A DNA stretch of 7,404 bases, from positions 1 through 7,404 of the forward strand of contig JBPOIS010000175.1 in assembly GCA_052034295.1 (NCBI GenBank). Direction: 5' to 3'. The notes under the pieces were generated by a model that was given only the letters and a program-made list of their open reading frames with translations, had not been told where the DNA came from and made no database searches. The translations under genes were made by a program, and so were the position numbers. Each line of letters opens with the position of its first letter. Position 1 is the stretch's first letter. The DNA comes from JBPOIS01 sp052034295 (GTDB lineage: Bacteria > Pseudomonadota > Gammaproteobacteria > Pseudomonadales > Moraxellaceae). Positions 1 to 5,659 of the stretch are shown here, piece by piece.

Positions 1-76
1 GCAGGACCATGGCTTGAGCCGTCAGACAGATCACCTGCCGCTCAGCATACCCCAAAACATTATATAAAAAAACATA

Positions 77-493
77 TCAATAAAAATTGTTGTTCTGCGG
101 CTCAGGGCGGTCGTGCAGGTCCCCACCGGCACGCAGCCTACGCCTTGCCGGCTTGGGCACAGCCCTCACGCTGCTGCTCAGGCCAAGCGGTGCCTGGTTT
201 CTGCGGGCGCAGGGCGAAGCCATGCTTCGCCAATCCTCGCTCACCCAGCGCCACACCACCTGATTGGCCGTGTCTGCCGTACTCAGCGCATGCGGCGTGC
301 CCAGATGATCCGTGTACACCCGATACACCCGGTTGGTCGTGCCGTCATAAAACCCCACCAGCCGGCCTTCCAGCCAGAGGCATTCACGCAGTGCCTTGCG
401 GCTCTGGTCTTCCGCCCCCAGCAGCAGATCGCCGTCAGCGCAGACACGGGACACTTTCTTGACGGTGAAGTTTTTATGCCCGCCATGGCCCAC
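77..493 (-). pseudogene. RHS-repeat protein remnant (end of core domain only)
   Basis: This 138-codon frame carries the hallmark end of an RHS/YD-repeat core. It has W40-LEGR followed by VGFYDG, then TDHLGTPHA at residues 61-69, then VVWRW at 79-83. In intact RHS proteins this stretch lies deep inside a protein of more than 1,000 residues and is followed by the second half of the RHS hallmark region and a variable toxin tip. Here the similarity stops after WRWVSE, and the last 50 or so residues (to the TGA at 77-79) look like non-coding sequence read through. Upstream the frame is closed by a TAA at 506-508. The nominal start is a GTG at 493 without a convincing ribosome site, and the dioxygenase gene ends only 30 bp away. 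I see a decayed 3' fragment left by rearrangement. A silent RHS 'orphan' tip cassette is possible, but no toxin domain is recognisable. Confidence 0.7.
126..231. repeat. cluster of three stem-loops (REP/MITE-like candidate)
   Basis: Three inverted repeats lie side by side. CCGGCA (126-131) pairs with TGCCGG (146-151). GCTTGG (151-156) pairs with CCAAGC (183-188). GGCGAAGC (213-220) pairs with GCTTCGCC (224-231) around a 3-base loop. All three are perfect over 6, 6 and 8 bp. They begin where RHS similarity ends. The arrangement resembles a short palindromic intergenic element that inserted into or replaced the end of the RHS gene. Only one copy is in the window, so its repeat nature is inferred from structure. 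Confidence 0.3.
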
Positions 494-523
494 AATCCAC
501 CCTGTTTACGGTCGCCGCCTGTC

Positions 524-1414
524 CTATTCACCCGGCTGGCGATGGCCCAGCAGGTTCAGCGGGATTTTCAGATAATGTACACCATTGCCCTCGGCAGGCG
601 GCAGCTGGCCGGCACGGATGTTCACCTGTACTGCAGGCAGGATCAGCCGGGGCATGGCCAGTCCGGCATCGCGCTGATGGCGCATCTGCACAAACGCGTC
701 TGCCGTGATGCCGCTGCGCACATGGATGTTGTGCTGGCGTTGATCCGCCACCGTGCACACCCCGATGTGCTGGTCACGGCCCCGGGGCGGGTAGTCATGG
801 CACAGGTACAGCCGGGTGTGCTCCGGCAGGGCCAGCAGGCGCTGGATCGACTGGTAGAGCTGGTGGGCCGAGCCCCCCGGAAAATCACAGCGTGCAGTGC
901 CCACATCCGGCATGAACAGCGTGTCGCCGACAAACACCGCATCGCCTATCCGATAGGCCATGTCGGCCGGGGTGTGGCCGGGCACATGCCACGCTTCGGC
1001 GCTCAGCCCGCCAATGTTGAATGTTTCACCATCCACAAACAGGTGGTCAAACTGACTGCCATCGGCCTGGAACTCCGGTTCCAGGTTGAAAATCTGCCGA
1101 AAAATCCCCTGTACCTGACAGATGTGCGCGCCAATGCCAATCCGCCCCCCCAGCCGCTCGCGCAAATACGGGGCAGCGGACAAATGGTCGGCATGGGCAT
1201 GGGTTTCGAGAATCCAGCTCACCTGCAACTGCTGGGCCTGCACGTACGCCACCACCTGATCGGCCGCGGTGGTCCGGGTCTGCCCTGAAGCGGCGTCATA
1301 GTCGAGCACCGGGTCGATGATCGCACAGGCACTCCCGGCCCCGGCATGGACAACATGGGTAAAAGTCTCGGTGTCAGGGTCCAGAAAGGACGCCACCACA
1401 GGCTGCTCGGACAT
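524..1414 (-). CDS. Blh-type persulfide dioxygenase (ETHE1-like metallo-beta-lactamase fold)
   Basis: A 296-residue MBL-fold hydrolase. The metal-binding signature is THAHADH, with H72, H74, D76 and H77. It is followed by H147 in PGHTPAD, D164 in VGDTLF and H206 in LCHDYPP. The segment MPDVGTARCDFPGG (168-181) is typical of ETHE1/persulfide dioxygenases, in which two histidines and one aspartate bind a single Fe(II). The family oxidises glutathione persulfide with O2 to sulfite and glutathione in the cytoplasm. The C-terminal part, with GNGVHYLKIPLN, matches the Blh (beta-lactamase-like hydrolase) subgroup found beside BigR regulators. The length is normal for a stand-alone catalytic domain, and no signal peptide is present. 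The DUF442 domain often fused to the N-terminus of Blh is absent here but is encoded separately at 4702-5043. The gene is divergent from the repressor gene and probably controlled from the shared AT-rich region. The ribosome site upstream of the ATG is weak. The family is certain; the exact thiol substrate is inferred. Confidence 0.93.
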   Translation of the reverse strand: MSEQPVVASFLDPDTETFTHVVHAGAGSACAIIDPVLDYDAASGQTRTTAADQVVAYVQAQQLQVSWILETHAHADHLSAAPYLRERLGGRIGIGAHICQVQGIFRQIFNLEPEFQADGSQFDHLFVDGETFNIGGLSAEAWHVPGHTPADMAYRIGDAVFVGDTLFMPDVGTARCDFPGGSAHQLYQSIQRLLALPEHTRLYLCHDYPPRGRDQHIGVCTVADQRQHNIHVRSGITADAFVQMRHQRDAGLAMPRLILPAVQVNIRAGQLPPAEGNGVHYLKIPLNLLGHRQPGE

Positions 1415-1446
1415 GACGCGGTCTCACGGAAAAGTCACGGAAGGAT

Positions 1447-1472
1447 AATAATATACTTTTATACATAATATT
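1447..1472. promoter_or_regulatory. candidate BigR-type operator (AT-rich imperfect dyad)
   Basis: Two 10-base arms, AATAATATAC (1447-1456) and ACATAATATT (1463-1472), are inverted with 7 of 10 positions matching around a six-base centre. TATAC also occurs twice in direct orientation, at 1452-1456 and 1460-1464. BigR regulators are known to bind AT-rich, near-palindromic sites over their own promoters. This dyad covers the dioxygenase -10 and touches the shared -35, so one bound dimer could silence both directions. The assignment rests on position and composition, not on a match to a consensus. Confidence 0.5.
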
Positions 1473-1476
1473 GAAA
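1448..1476 (-). promoter_or_regulatory. predicted sigma70-type promoter for the persulfide dioxygenase gene
   Basis: On the minus strand TTTCAA (1476-1471) is followed after 17 bases by TATTAT (1453-1448), a five-of-six match to the -10 consensus. The -35 is poor, as expected for a regulated promoter. It would start transcription about 30 bases before the ATG at 1414. Its -35 is the same six base pairs as the -35 of the opposing promoter. Confidence 0.45.
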
Positions 1477-1499
1477 CCTTTAAGTGATTTTGCTACCAT
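1471..1499 (+). promoter_or_regulatory. predicted sigma70-type promoter for the repressor-transporter operon
   Basis: TTGAAA (1471-1476) is separated by 17 bases from TACCAT (1494-1499). TG stands at 1491-1492, one base before the hexamer, giving an extended -10 that would make up for the weak TACCAT. Transcription would start near 1506, leaving a leader of about 45 bases before the repressor start at 1551. Confidence 0.45.
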
Positions 1500-1550
1500 G
1501 GCGAAAGTTCCTGTGTGTTTTCAGCCGGTTTTTTGTGATGGATGTGTGCC

Positions 1551-1928
1551 ATGTCTGGATTGGATGATGCCAAAAACGCTATGGCGGCGGACCCGGCTGC
1601 CCTGATGGTGCAGATGCGCACAGCCTCCCTGCAGGCCAGTGCCCTGCTCAAGGCCTTGTCACACCCGGACCGGCTGCTGTTGCTGTGCCAGATTTCCCAG
1701 GGCGAATATTGCGTCAGCGAACTGGAACAGCGGGTCGGCCTCGGCCAGCCCAGCCTGTCGCAGCAACTGGGCATCCTGCGGCAGGAAAAGCTGGTCAAGA
1801 CCCGCCGCGCGGGCAAGCAGATTTTTTATTCGATTGCCAGTGCCGATGCCCTGGCGATTCTGGATGTGCTGTACGAGCGTTTTTGCCGCTGTGAGCCGAT
1901 TCTGCCCGAGGTGGCCTGTGCCGGCTGA
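1551..1928 (+). CDS. bigR: ArsR-family sulfide/persulfide-sensing repressor, BigR/SqrR-like
   Basis: A 125-residue winged-helix repressor with an LKALSHPDRLLLL dimerisation helix, a helix-turn-helix around SELEQRVGLGQPSLSQQL and a wing (VKTRRAGKQIFYSI). It lacks the ELCVCDL metal site of arsenic and zinc sensors. It has instead a cysteine in LLLCQIS (C46) and one in YERFC (C112), 66 residues apart. This is the same separation as the C42/C108 pair of Xylella BigR and the C41/C107 pair of Rhodobacter SqrR, which form a disulfide or tetrasulfide bridge and release DNA when exposed to sulfide-derived persulfides. Additional cysteines are C54, C114 and C123. I chose ATG 1551 because GGAT sits about eight bases upstream. 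ATG 1542 is in frame, adds three residues (MCA) and has no ribosome site. The gene is first in an operon, and its 3' end overlaps the next gene. Very likely it represses itself, its operon and the divergent dioxygenase. Confidence 0.9.
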   Translation: MSGLDDAKNAMAADPAALMVQMRTASLQASALLKALSHPDRLLLLCQISQGEYCVSELEQRVGLGQPSLSQQLGILRQEKLVKTRRAGKQIFYSIASADALAILDVLYERFCRCEPILPEVACAG

Positions 1929-2349
1929 TGCCCTGGGGTGGGCCCTGGTGGGGGGTGCGCTGGTGGGGCTGTCGGCCACCGTGCTGTGGCTGGGGCTGGG
2001 ACGCATCGCGGGCATCAGCAGTCTGGTCGGTGAGCTCTGGCAAAAACCCGCCCGGGCCGAGGGCTGGCGCTGGTGTTTTTTGCTGGGGCTGCTGGCGTCG
2101 CCCTGGCTGATCCGGCCTGTCTGGGACTGGCCGGACCTGGGCATGCAGGTGTCCAGCCCGTGGCTGGTCGTGGCCGGGCTGCTGGTGGGGGTGGGCACGC
2201 GTCTGGGCGGGGGCTGCACCAGCGGCCATGGGGTCTGCGGCCTGTCGCGCGGGTCGTTGCGCTCGCTGGTGGCCACAGGCTGCTTCATGCTGGCGGGCTT
2301 TGTCACGGTGGCGCTGTTGCGGCATGGTTCCGGCTGGATGGGTTCATGA
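1918..2349 (+). CDS. YeeE/YedE family sulfur transporter, first half-protein
   Basis: A 143-residue hydrophobic protein with four or so membrane helices. The family signature is clear: GRIAGISS at 28-35 and GGGCTSGHGVCGLSR at 97-111, with cysteines C100 and C107. In larger YeeE (TsuA) proteins, which take up thiosulfate, equivalent cysteines line the substrate path. Here the usual roughly 350-residue protein is represented by two half-length genes, as is typical beside BigR. I chose GTG 1918 because GAGG at 1908-1911 gives a good ribosome site six bases ahead and the membrane domain begins at once. It overlaps the repressor stop by 11 bases, so translation is probably coupled. No ATG is available at a sensible place. 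The substrate is unproven: thiosulfate, sulfite, sulfide or persulfide are possible, and the direction of transport is unknown. Confidence 0.88.
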   Translation: MPADALGWALVGGALVGLSATVLWLGLGRIAGISSLVGELWQKPARAEGWRWCFLLGLLASPWLIRPVWDWPDLGMQVSSPWLVVAGLLVGVGTRLGGGCTSGHGVCGLSRGSLRSLVATGCFMLAGFVTVALLRHGSGWMGS

Positions 2350-2807
2350 AAAATTCCTCTTCTTGCCCGGAACGCCTGCCCCACCCGGTCTGGCGCCTGC
2401 TGCTGGCGGGCGTGGCTGGGCTGCTGTTTGGATTTGGCCTGCTGCTGGCGCAGATGGTGTCCCCGGCGCGGGTGCTGGCTTTTTTGGATGTGCTGGGCGA
2501 CTGGGACCCGGCGCTGATTCTGGTGATGGGCGGCGCCGTGCTGGTGGCGGCACCGGCGTTCTGGTGGGGCCGCCAGACGCGCCGCGACTGGTGTGGTGCG
2601 CCCCTGCCGGACCAGCCGACCCGAGCGATTGATCGGCGGCTGGTGATGGGCAGTCTGATGTTTGGGGTGGGCTGGGGCGTGGCGGGACTGTGTCCCGGTC
2701 CCGCGCTGGTCAGTGCCGCCACCGGCAATGCCGGCGCATTGTTGTTCAGTGCCGCCATGCTGGCGGGCTTTGCGCTGGTGGAAGTGGTGCAGCGTCTGAA
2801 CCCCTGA
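2346..2807 (+). CDS. YeeE/YedE family sulfur transporter, second half-protein (DUF6691 type)
   Basis: A 153-residue membrane protein that begins in an ATGA overlap with the preceding gene, a strong sign of coupled translation and equal amounts of the two partners. Four helices are predicted at about 18-38, 55-74, 98-116 and 128-148. Family marks are GFGLLLAQMVSPARVLAFLDVLG followed by DWDPAL, and GVGWGVAGLCPGPALV (107-122) with C116. The last resembles a mirror of the GGGCTSGHG loop in the first half, as expected for the two inverted halves of YeeE. A GGATGGG stretch just before the ATG serves as ribosome site. It probably forms a heteromer with the 143-residue partner to make one transporter; that is inference from gene order and family architecture. 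Confidence 0.87.
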   Translation: MKNSSSCPERLPHPVWRLLLAGVAGLLFGFGLLLAQMVSPARVLAFLDVLGDWDPALILVMGGAVLVAAPAFWWGRQTRRDWCGAPLPDQPTRAIDRRLVMGSLMFGVGWGVAGLCPGPALVSAATGNAGALLFSAAMLAGFALVEVVQRLNP

Positions 2808-2829
2808 CCGCCTGCTTTTGGTTTTTTTC
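2789..2829 (+). terminator. weak intrinsic terminator or processing hairpin between transporter genes
   Basis: GCAGCG (2789-2794) can pair with CGCCTGC (2809-2815) with one bulged C. It is followed directly by TTTTGGTTTTTTTC. The hairpin overlaps the end of the YeeE/YedE gene. The stem is short and its loop is 14 bases, so at most partial termination that lowers SulP relative to the upstream genes is likely. Confidence 0.25.
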
Positions 2830-2874
2830 ATCCCACGGTGTGTTTGGACTGCACAGATTCGCAGGAGTCTTCGG

Positions 2875-4602
2875 ATGTCGCTGTTGCTGCCGTGGCTGCC
2901 CGTCTGGGTGCGTGAATACCCCAAGGCCCATCTGGGCGCTGACCTGATGGCCGGCCTGATCGTGGGGGTCCTGGTGATCCCGCAGAGTCTGGGCTATGCG
3001 CTGCTGGCCGGTCTGCCGCCGGTGTATGGCCTGTATGCCGCGATCCTCCCCGTGCTGGCCTATGCCTGGGTGGGGTCCAGCAACACGCAGGCGGTGGGCC
3101 CGGTGGCGGTGACGTCGGTGATGAGTGCGCAGGCCCTGGCCGGGCTGTCGCTGTCGGCAGCGGCGTATGCAGGATACGCGGCGCTGTTGGCAGCGCTGGT
3201 GGGCTTCTGGCTGCTGCTGGCGGCACTGCTGCGGCTGGGCTGGATCACCCAGTTCATCAGCCGGGGGGTGATGAGCGGGCTGGTCAGTGGGGCGGCGCTG
3301 CTGATTGCGCTGGGGCAACTGCGCCATGTGCTCGGGCTGAACCTGCACGGCGACACCCTGCCCGCCCTGGGGGCTTCGCTGTGGGGTTCCGCCCAGTCCT
3401 GGCACCCGGCCACGGCACTGCTGGGCCTGTCCACGCTGGGGCTGCTGTGGCTGGCCCGGCACCGGTTGACCCCGGTGCTGCTGCGGCTGGGCCTGTCGCT
3501 CAGGCTTTCACAGGCATTGACCCGGTTGGCACCTGTGCTGGTGCTGGTGCTGATGACGGCCTTGACCGGGTGGCTGCAACTCCAGCAGCAGGGGGTGGCG
3601 GTGGTGGGGGCGATTGCGGCGGGCCTGCCCGATCTGCACTGGCCGGACATGGCGCTGCCCCAGATGCTGGGTCTGGCCCCGGCCGCTGGGCTGATTGCGC
3701 TGGTGGCTTTTGTCAGCAGTGTGTCGGTGGCACAGGATGTGGCCTACCGGCGACAGGAGCCGTTTGAGGCCAACCGCGAGCTGCGCGGGCTGGGGCTGGC
3801 CAATCTGGCGGCTGCGGTGTCGCAGGGATTCCCGGTCACGGGGGGCTTTTCGCGGACGGCGGTGAATCTGGAGGCCGGGGCACAGACGCCGCTGGCCGGG
3901 GTGGTGTCCGCTGCCGTGATGGCGCTGATTCTGCTGGGTTTGACCCCGTGGTTTTTTCACCTGCCGCTGGCAGCCCTCGGCGCTGGTATCTGGATGGCGG
4001 TGCTGCGCATGGTCGATGTGGACACCCTGCGTCAGGCGTGGGCCAGCGACCGCAGCGAGGCCGTGACCCTGCTGGTGACGGTGGCGGCAGTACTGCTGGC
4101 GGGCCTGCAGTATGGGCTGGTGGTGGGGCTGCTGTGGTCGTTTGCCAGCCTGGTCCAGCGCAGCAGCCAGCCGCATGTGGCGGTGGTGGGGCCAATGCCG
4201 GATGATCCGGGACACTTCCGCAATGTCAGCCGCCATCCGGTCCAGCGCCCAGCGGGATTGTTGCTGATCCGCATTGATGAAAGCATCTTTTTTGGCAACA
4301 GCCGCAGCCTGCAGCGCCAGATCATGTCTGCGCTGGATGCGGCACCGGACGCGCGCCATGTGGTGCTGATGGGCCAGGGCATCAATGATGTGGACCTGAC
4401 CGGACAACTGATGCTGCAGACCGTCAATCGCCTGTTGCAGGCGCGTGGCCTGTTGCTGCACCTGTCCGAGATCAAGGGCCCGGTGATGGATCGCCTGCAG
4501 CACAGCGTGCTGCTGCAGGAACTGAGCGGACAGGTGTTTTGGTCCACCCGCGAGGCAGTGGCCCGGCTGACCGCGCAGCCTGAGCCGGATTATTTTCTTT
4601 AA
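2875..4602 (+). CDS. SulP (SLC26) family inorganic anion transporter with STAS domain
   Basis: A 575-residue inner-membrane transporter of normal family length. The membrane domain covers roughly residues 20-430. It contains the SulP signature segments PQSLGYA (36-42) and PPVYGLYA (48-55), and the conserved GPVAVTS and PVTGGFSRTAVN segments. A cytoplasmic STAS domain follows at about 445-560, with GINDVDLTG at 502-510 in the position of the phosphorylatable or nucleotide-binding loop of anti-sigma antagonists. SulP proteins move sulfate, bicarbonate or other anions, usually with H+ or Na+. I chose ATG 2875 because AGGAG stands seven bases upstream. The frame stays open to a TTG at 2818, which has no ribosome site. 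It lies 67 bp after the YeeE/YedE gene on the same strand, so it probably belongs to the same operon. Its likely job is moving sulfite or sulfate formed by the dioxygenase, a role filled in some BigR operons by a TauE/SafE-type exporter. Direction and substrate are inferred. Confidence 0.93.
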   Translation: MSLLLPWLPVWVREYPKAHLGADLMAGLIVGVLVIPQSLGYALLAGLPPVYGLYAAILPVLAYAWVGSSNTQAVGPVAVTSVMSAQALAGLSLSAAAYAGYAALLAALVGFWLLLAALLRLGWITQFISRGVMSGLVSGAALLIALGQLRHVLGLNLHGDTLPALGASLWGSAQSWHPATALLGLSTLGLLWLARHRLTPVLLRLGLSLRLSQALTRLAPVLVLVLMTALTGWLQLQQQGVAVVGAIAAGLPDLHWPDMALPQMLGLAPAAGLIALVAFVSSVSVAQDVAYRRQEPFEANRELRGLGLANLAAAVSQGFPVTGGFSRTAVNLEAGAQTPLAGVVSAAVMALILLGLTPWFFHLPLAALGAGIWMAVLRMVDVDTLRQAWASDRSEAVTLLVTVAAVLLAGLQYGLVVGLLWSFASLVQRSSQPHVAVVGPMPDDPGHFRNVSRHPVQRPAGLLLIRIDESIFFGNSRSLQRQIMSALDAAPDARHVVLMGQGINDVDLTGQLMLQTVNRLLQARGLLLHLSEIKGPVMDRLQHSVLLQELSGQVFWSTREAVARLTAQPEPDYFL

Positions 4603-4630
4603 CAGGTTCCTGCATTCCTGCCACAAAACT

Positions 4631-4658
4631 CCCCTTGCCGGGTGGCACAGGGGCTTTT
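4631..4658 (+). terminator. intrinsic terminator after the SulP gene
   Basis: CCCCT (4631-4635) plus TGCC (4636-4639) pair with GGCA (4644-4647) and AGGGG (4649-4653), with one bulged C, a GGGT loop and then CTTTT. It lies 28 bases after the SulP stop. The T run is only four bases, so read-through into the DUF442 gene, whose start is 44 bases further on, is plausible. I found no clear separate promoter in that short gap. Confidence 0.6.
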
Positions 4659-4701
4659 AACATGCCCAAAAGGCTTGTTTTTTAAAAAGGATAAAGACCC
4701 C

Positions 4702-5043
4702 ATGAGTCAGCAGGTTTCTTTTGCCGGTCAGCTGTTTCCCGAACACATGGCCGAGGTGGCCAGCCGGGGGTTTCGTTCGGTGATCAACAACCGCCCCGAT
4801 GGCGAAGGCGGTCCCGAACAGCCCAGCAGTGCGGACATCGAAGCCGCCGCGCGTGCCGCCGGTCTGGATTATGTCTCGCAGCCGATCACGCCGGGTCAGA
4901 TTGGCCAGTTTGAACTGGAAATGTTTGCCCGCCATTACCGCGAGCTGCCCAAGCCGATCCTGATGTTCTGCCGCACCGGCAACCGTTCCAGTCAGTTGTT
5001 CCAGATGGCCCGCCAGCTGGATCTGGTCAGTGACGGCGACTGA
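4702..5043 (+). CDS. DUF442/TIGR01244 sulfurtransferase-like protein (stand-alone Blh N-terminal domain)
   Basis: A 113-residue cytoplasmic protein with the family marks VINNRPDGE (27-35) and the catalytic loop FCRTGNRSS (89-97). The cysteine is C90. The loop is C-x4-R, as in rhodanese active sites (CRxGxRS), rather than the C-x5-R of dual-specificity phosphatases that share the fold. In Blh proteins of Xylella and Agrobacterium this domain is fused in front of the persulfide dioxygenase. Here it is a separate gene on the opposite strand, 3.3 kb away. It would bind sulfur as a cysteine persulfide and hand it to glutathione or to the dioxygenase. The ATG at 4702 is preceded by AAGG at 4687-4690, rather far at 11 bases. 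The frame extends upstream to 4642 through the terminator, which I reject. The stop overlaps the DUF4385 gene, so the two are cotranscribed. Sulfurtransferase activity is inferred from the loop and context. Confidence 0.87.
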   Translation: MSQQVSFAGQLFPEHMAEVASRGFRSVINNRPDGEGGPEQPSSADIEAAARAAGLDYVSQPITPGQIGQFELEMFARHYRELPKPILMFCRTGNRSSQLFQMARQLDLVSDGD

Positions 5044-5563
5044 TCCACCCCGGCGCCGCAGTCGGGTGCAGTCCAGCCATTTTGATTACACGCTGGACTT
5101 TGCCCGGATTGACTTTCGCGCCCAGCCAGCGCTGTACCGAGTGGGCCGGGGTGAGCAGGGCGTGCTGCTGGTGCAGCCCTATAAATCCGAACTGCTGCCG
5201 CACTGGCGCTTTGCCACCCCTGAGCTGGCCCAGCACAGCAGTGAGCTGATTTTCAAAAAATTTCTGGCCTATCTGGACGAGGGCGACTTTGTGGGTGCCG
5301 ACCTGGCGCGCAAATTCCTGCAGATGGGCTACACCCGTGCCCGTCGCTATGCCAATCACCGCGGAGGCCGCAAGTATACCGGCCCGGTCCCCGCCGAAAA
5401 AAAGGGCCTCAGTGGTGCCCATGGCCGTCCTGAACGCCCCCGCGACCCCGAAGATCCCCTCAAGGCCGCCGCCGCACAGATTTTTTGGCAGGCCTGGCAC
5501 GCTGCTGAGGCCGAACCGCGCTATGCCGCACTCAAGGCAGACTGGAAGGCCCGGCTGGGCTGA
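5030..5563 (+). CDS. DUF4385 family protein, function unknown
   Basis: A 177-residue soluble protein recognised as DUF4385 by its conserved blocks: FDYTLDFARIDFR (18-30), LYRVGRGEQGVLLVQPYKSE (35-54), LPHWRF (56-61), DFVGADLARKFLQMGYTRAR (86-105) and RYANHRGG (106-113). The middle is rich in conserved aromatic and basic residues. No known catalytic motif, membrane segment or signal peptide is seen. The GTG start at 5030 overlaps the DUF442 gene by 14 bases, pointing to coupled translation. An in-frame GTG at 5066 would give a shorter protein beginning just before the conserved FDY block, and I cannot exclude it, because neither start has a strong ribosome site. The residues before position 18 are arginine-rich and poorly conserved in character. 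Nothing in the family ties it to sulfur chemistry; the link is only gene order. Confidence 0.85.
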   Translation: MTATDPPRRRSRVQSSHFDYTLDFARIDFRAQPALYRVGRGEQGVLLVQPYKSELLPHWRFATPELAQHSSELIFKKFLAYLDEGDFVGADLARKFLQMGYTRARRYANHRGGRKYTGPVPAEKKGLSGAHGRPERPRDPEDPLKAAAAQIFWQAWHAAEAEPRYAALKADWKARLG

Positions 5564-5659
5564 GGCACACTGCGCCCTGCCCTGCCGCCACGGCATGACG
5601 TGAACCACAGGCCCACCCACAGGCAATTTTACAAAAAAAAATATAAAAAAAACTCCGGA

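Noticed and set aside
1..76. GCAGG (1-5) and CCTGC (34-38) as an inverted repeat, or the tail of a gene from the left
   Set aside because: The arms are only five bases with a long spacer, and the short open stretches have no recognisable sequence. Chance explains them.
113..1288. 391-codon open frame on the plus strand opposite the dioxygenase gene
   Set aside because: It is the antisense shadow of a gene with complete catalytic motifs. Its own translation has no recognisable domain and it also crosses the RHS remnant.
1659..2924. 421-codon open frame on the minus strand opposite the repressor and YeeE/YedE genes
   Set aside because: The translation is rich in P, R, H and Q, typical of the reverse of GC-rich coding sequence. 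The plus-strand genes have clear family signatures.
3508..4626. 372-codon open frame on the minus strand opposite the SulP gene
   Set aside because: Composition is Q/H/R-rich with no domain, and the terminator after SulP lies inside its start region.
4891..5043. DUF442 protein as a dual-specificity phosphatase
   Set aside because: The active loop is C-x4-R (CRTGNR), one residue shorter than the phosphatase C-x5-R loop, and the context is sulfur metabolism.
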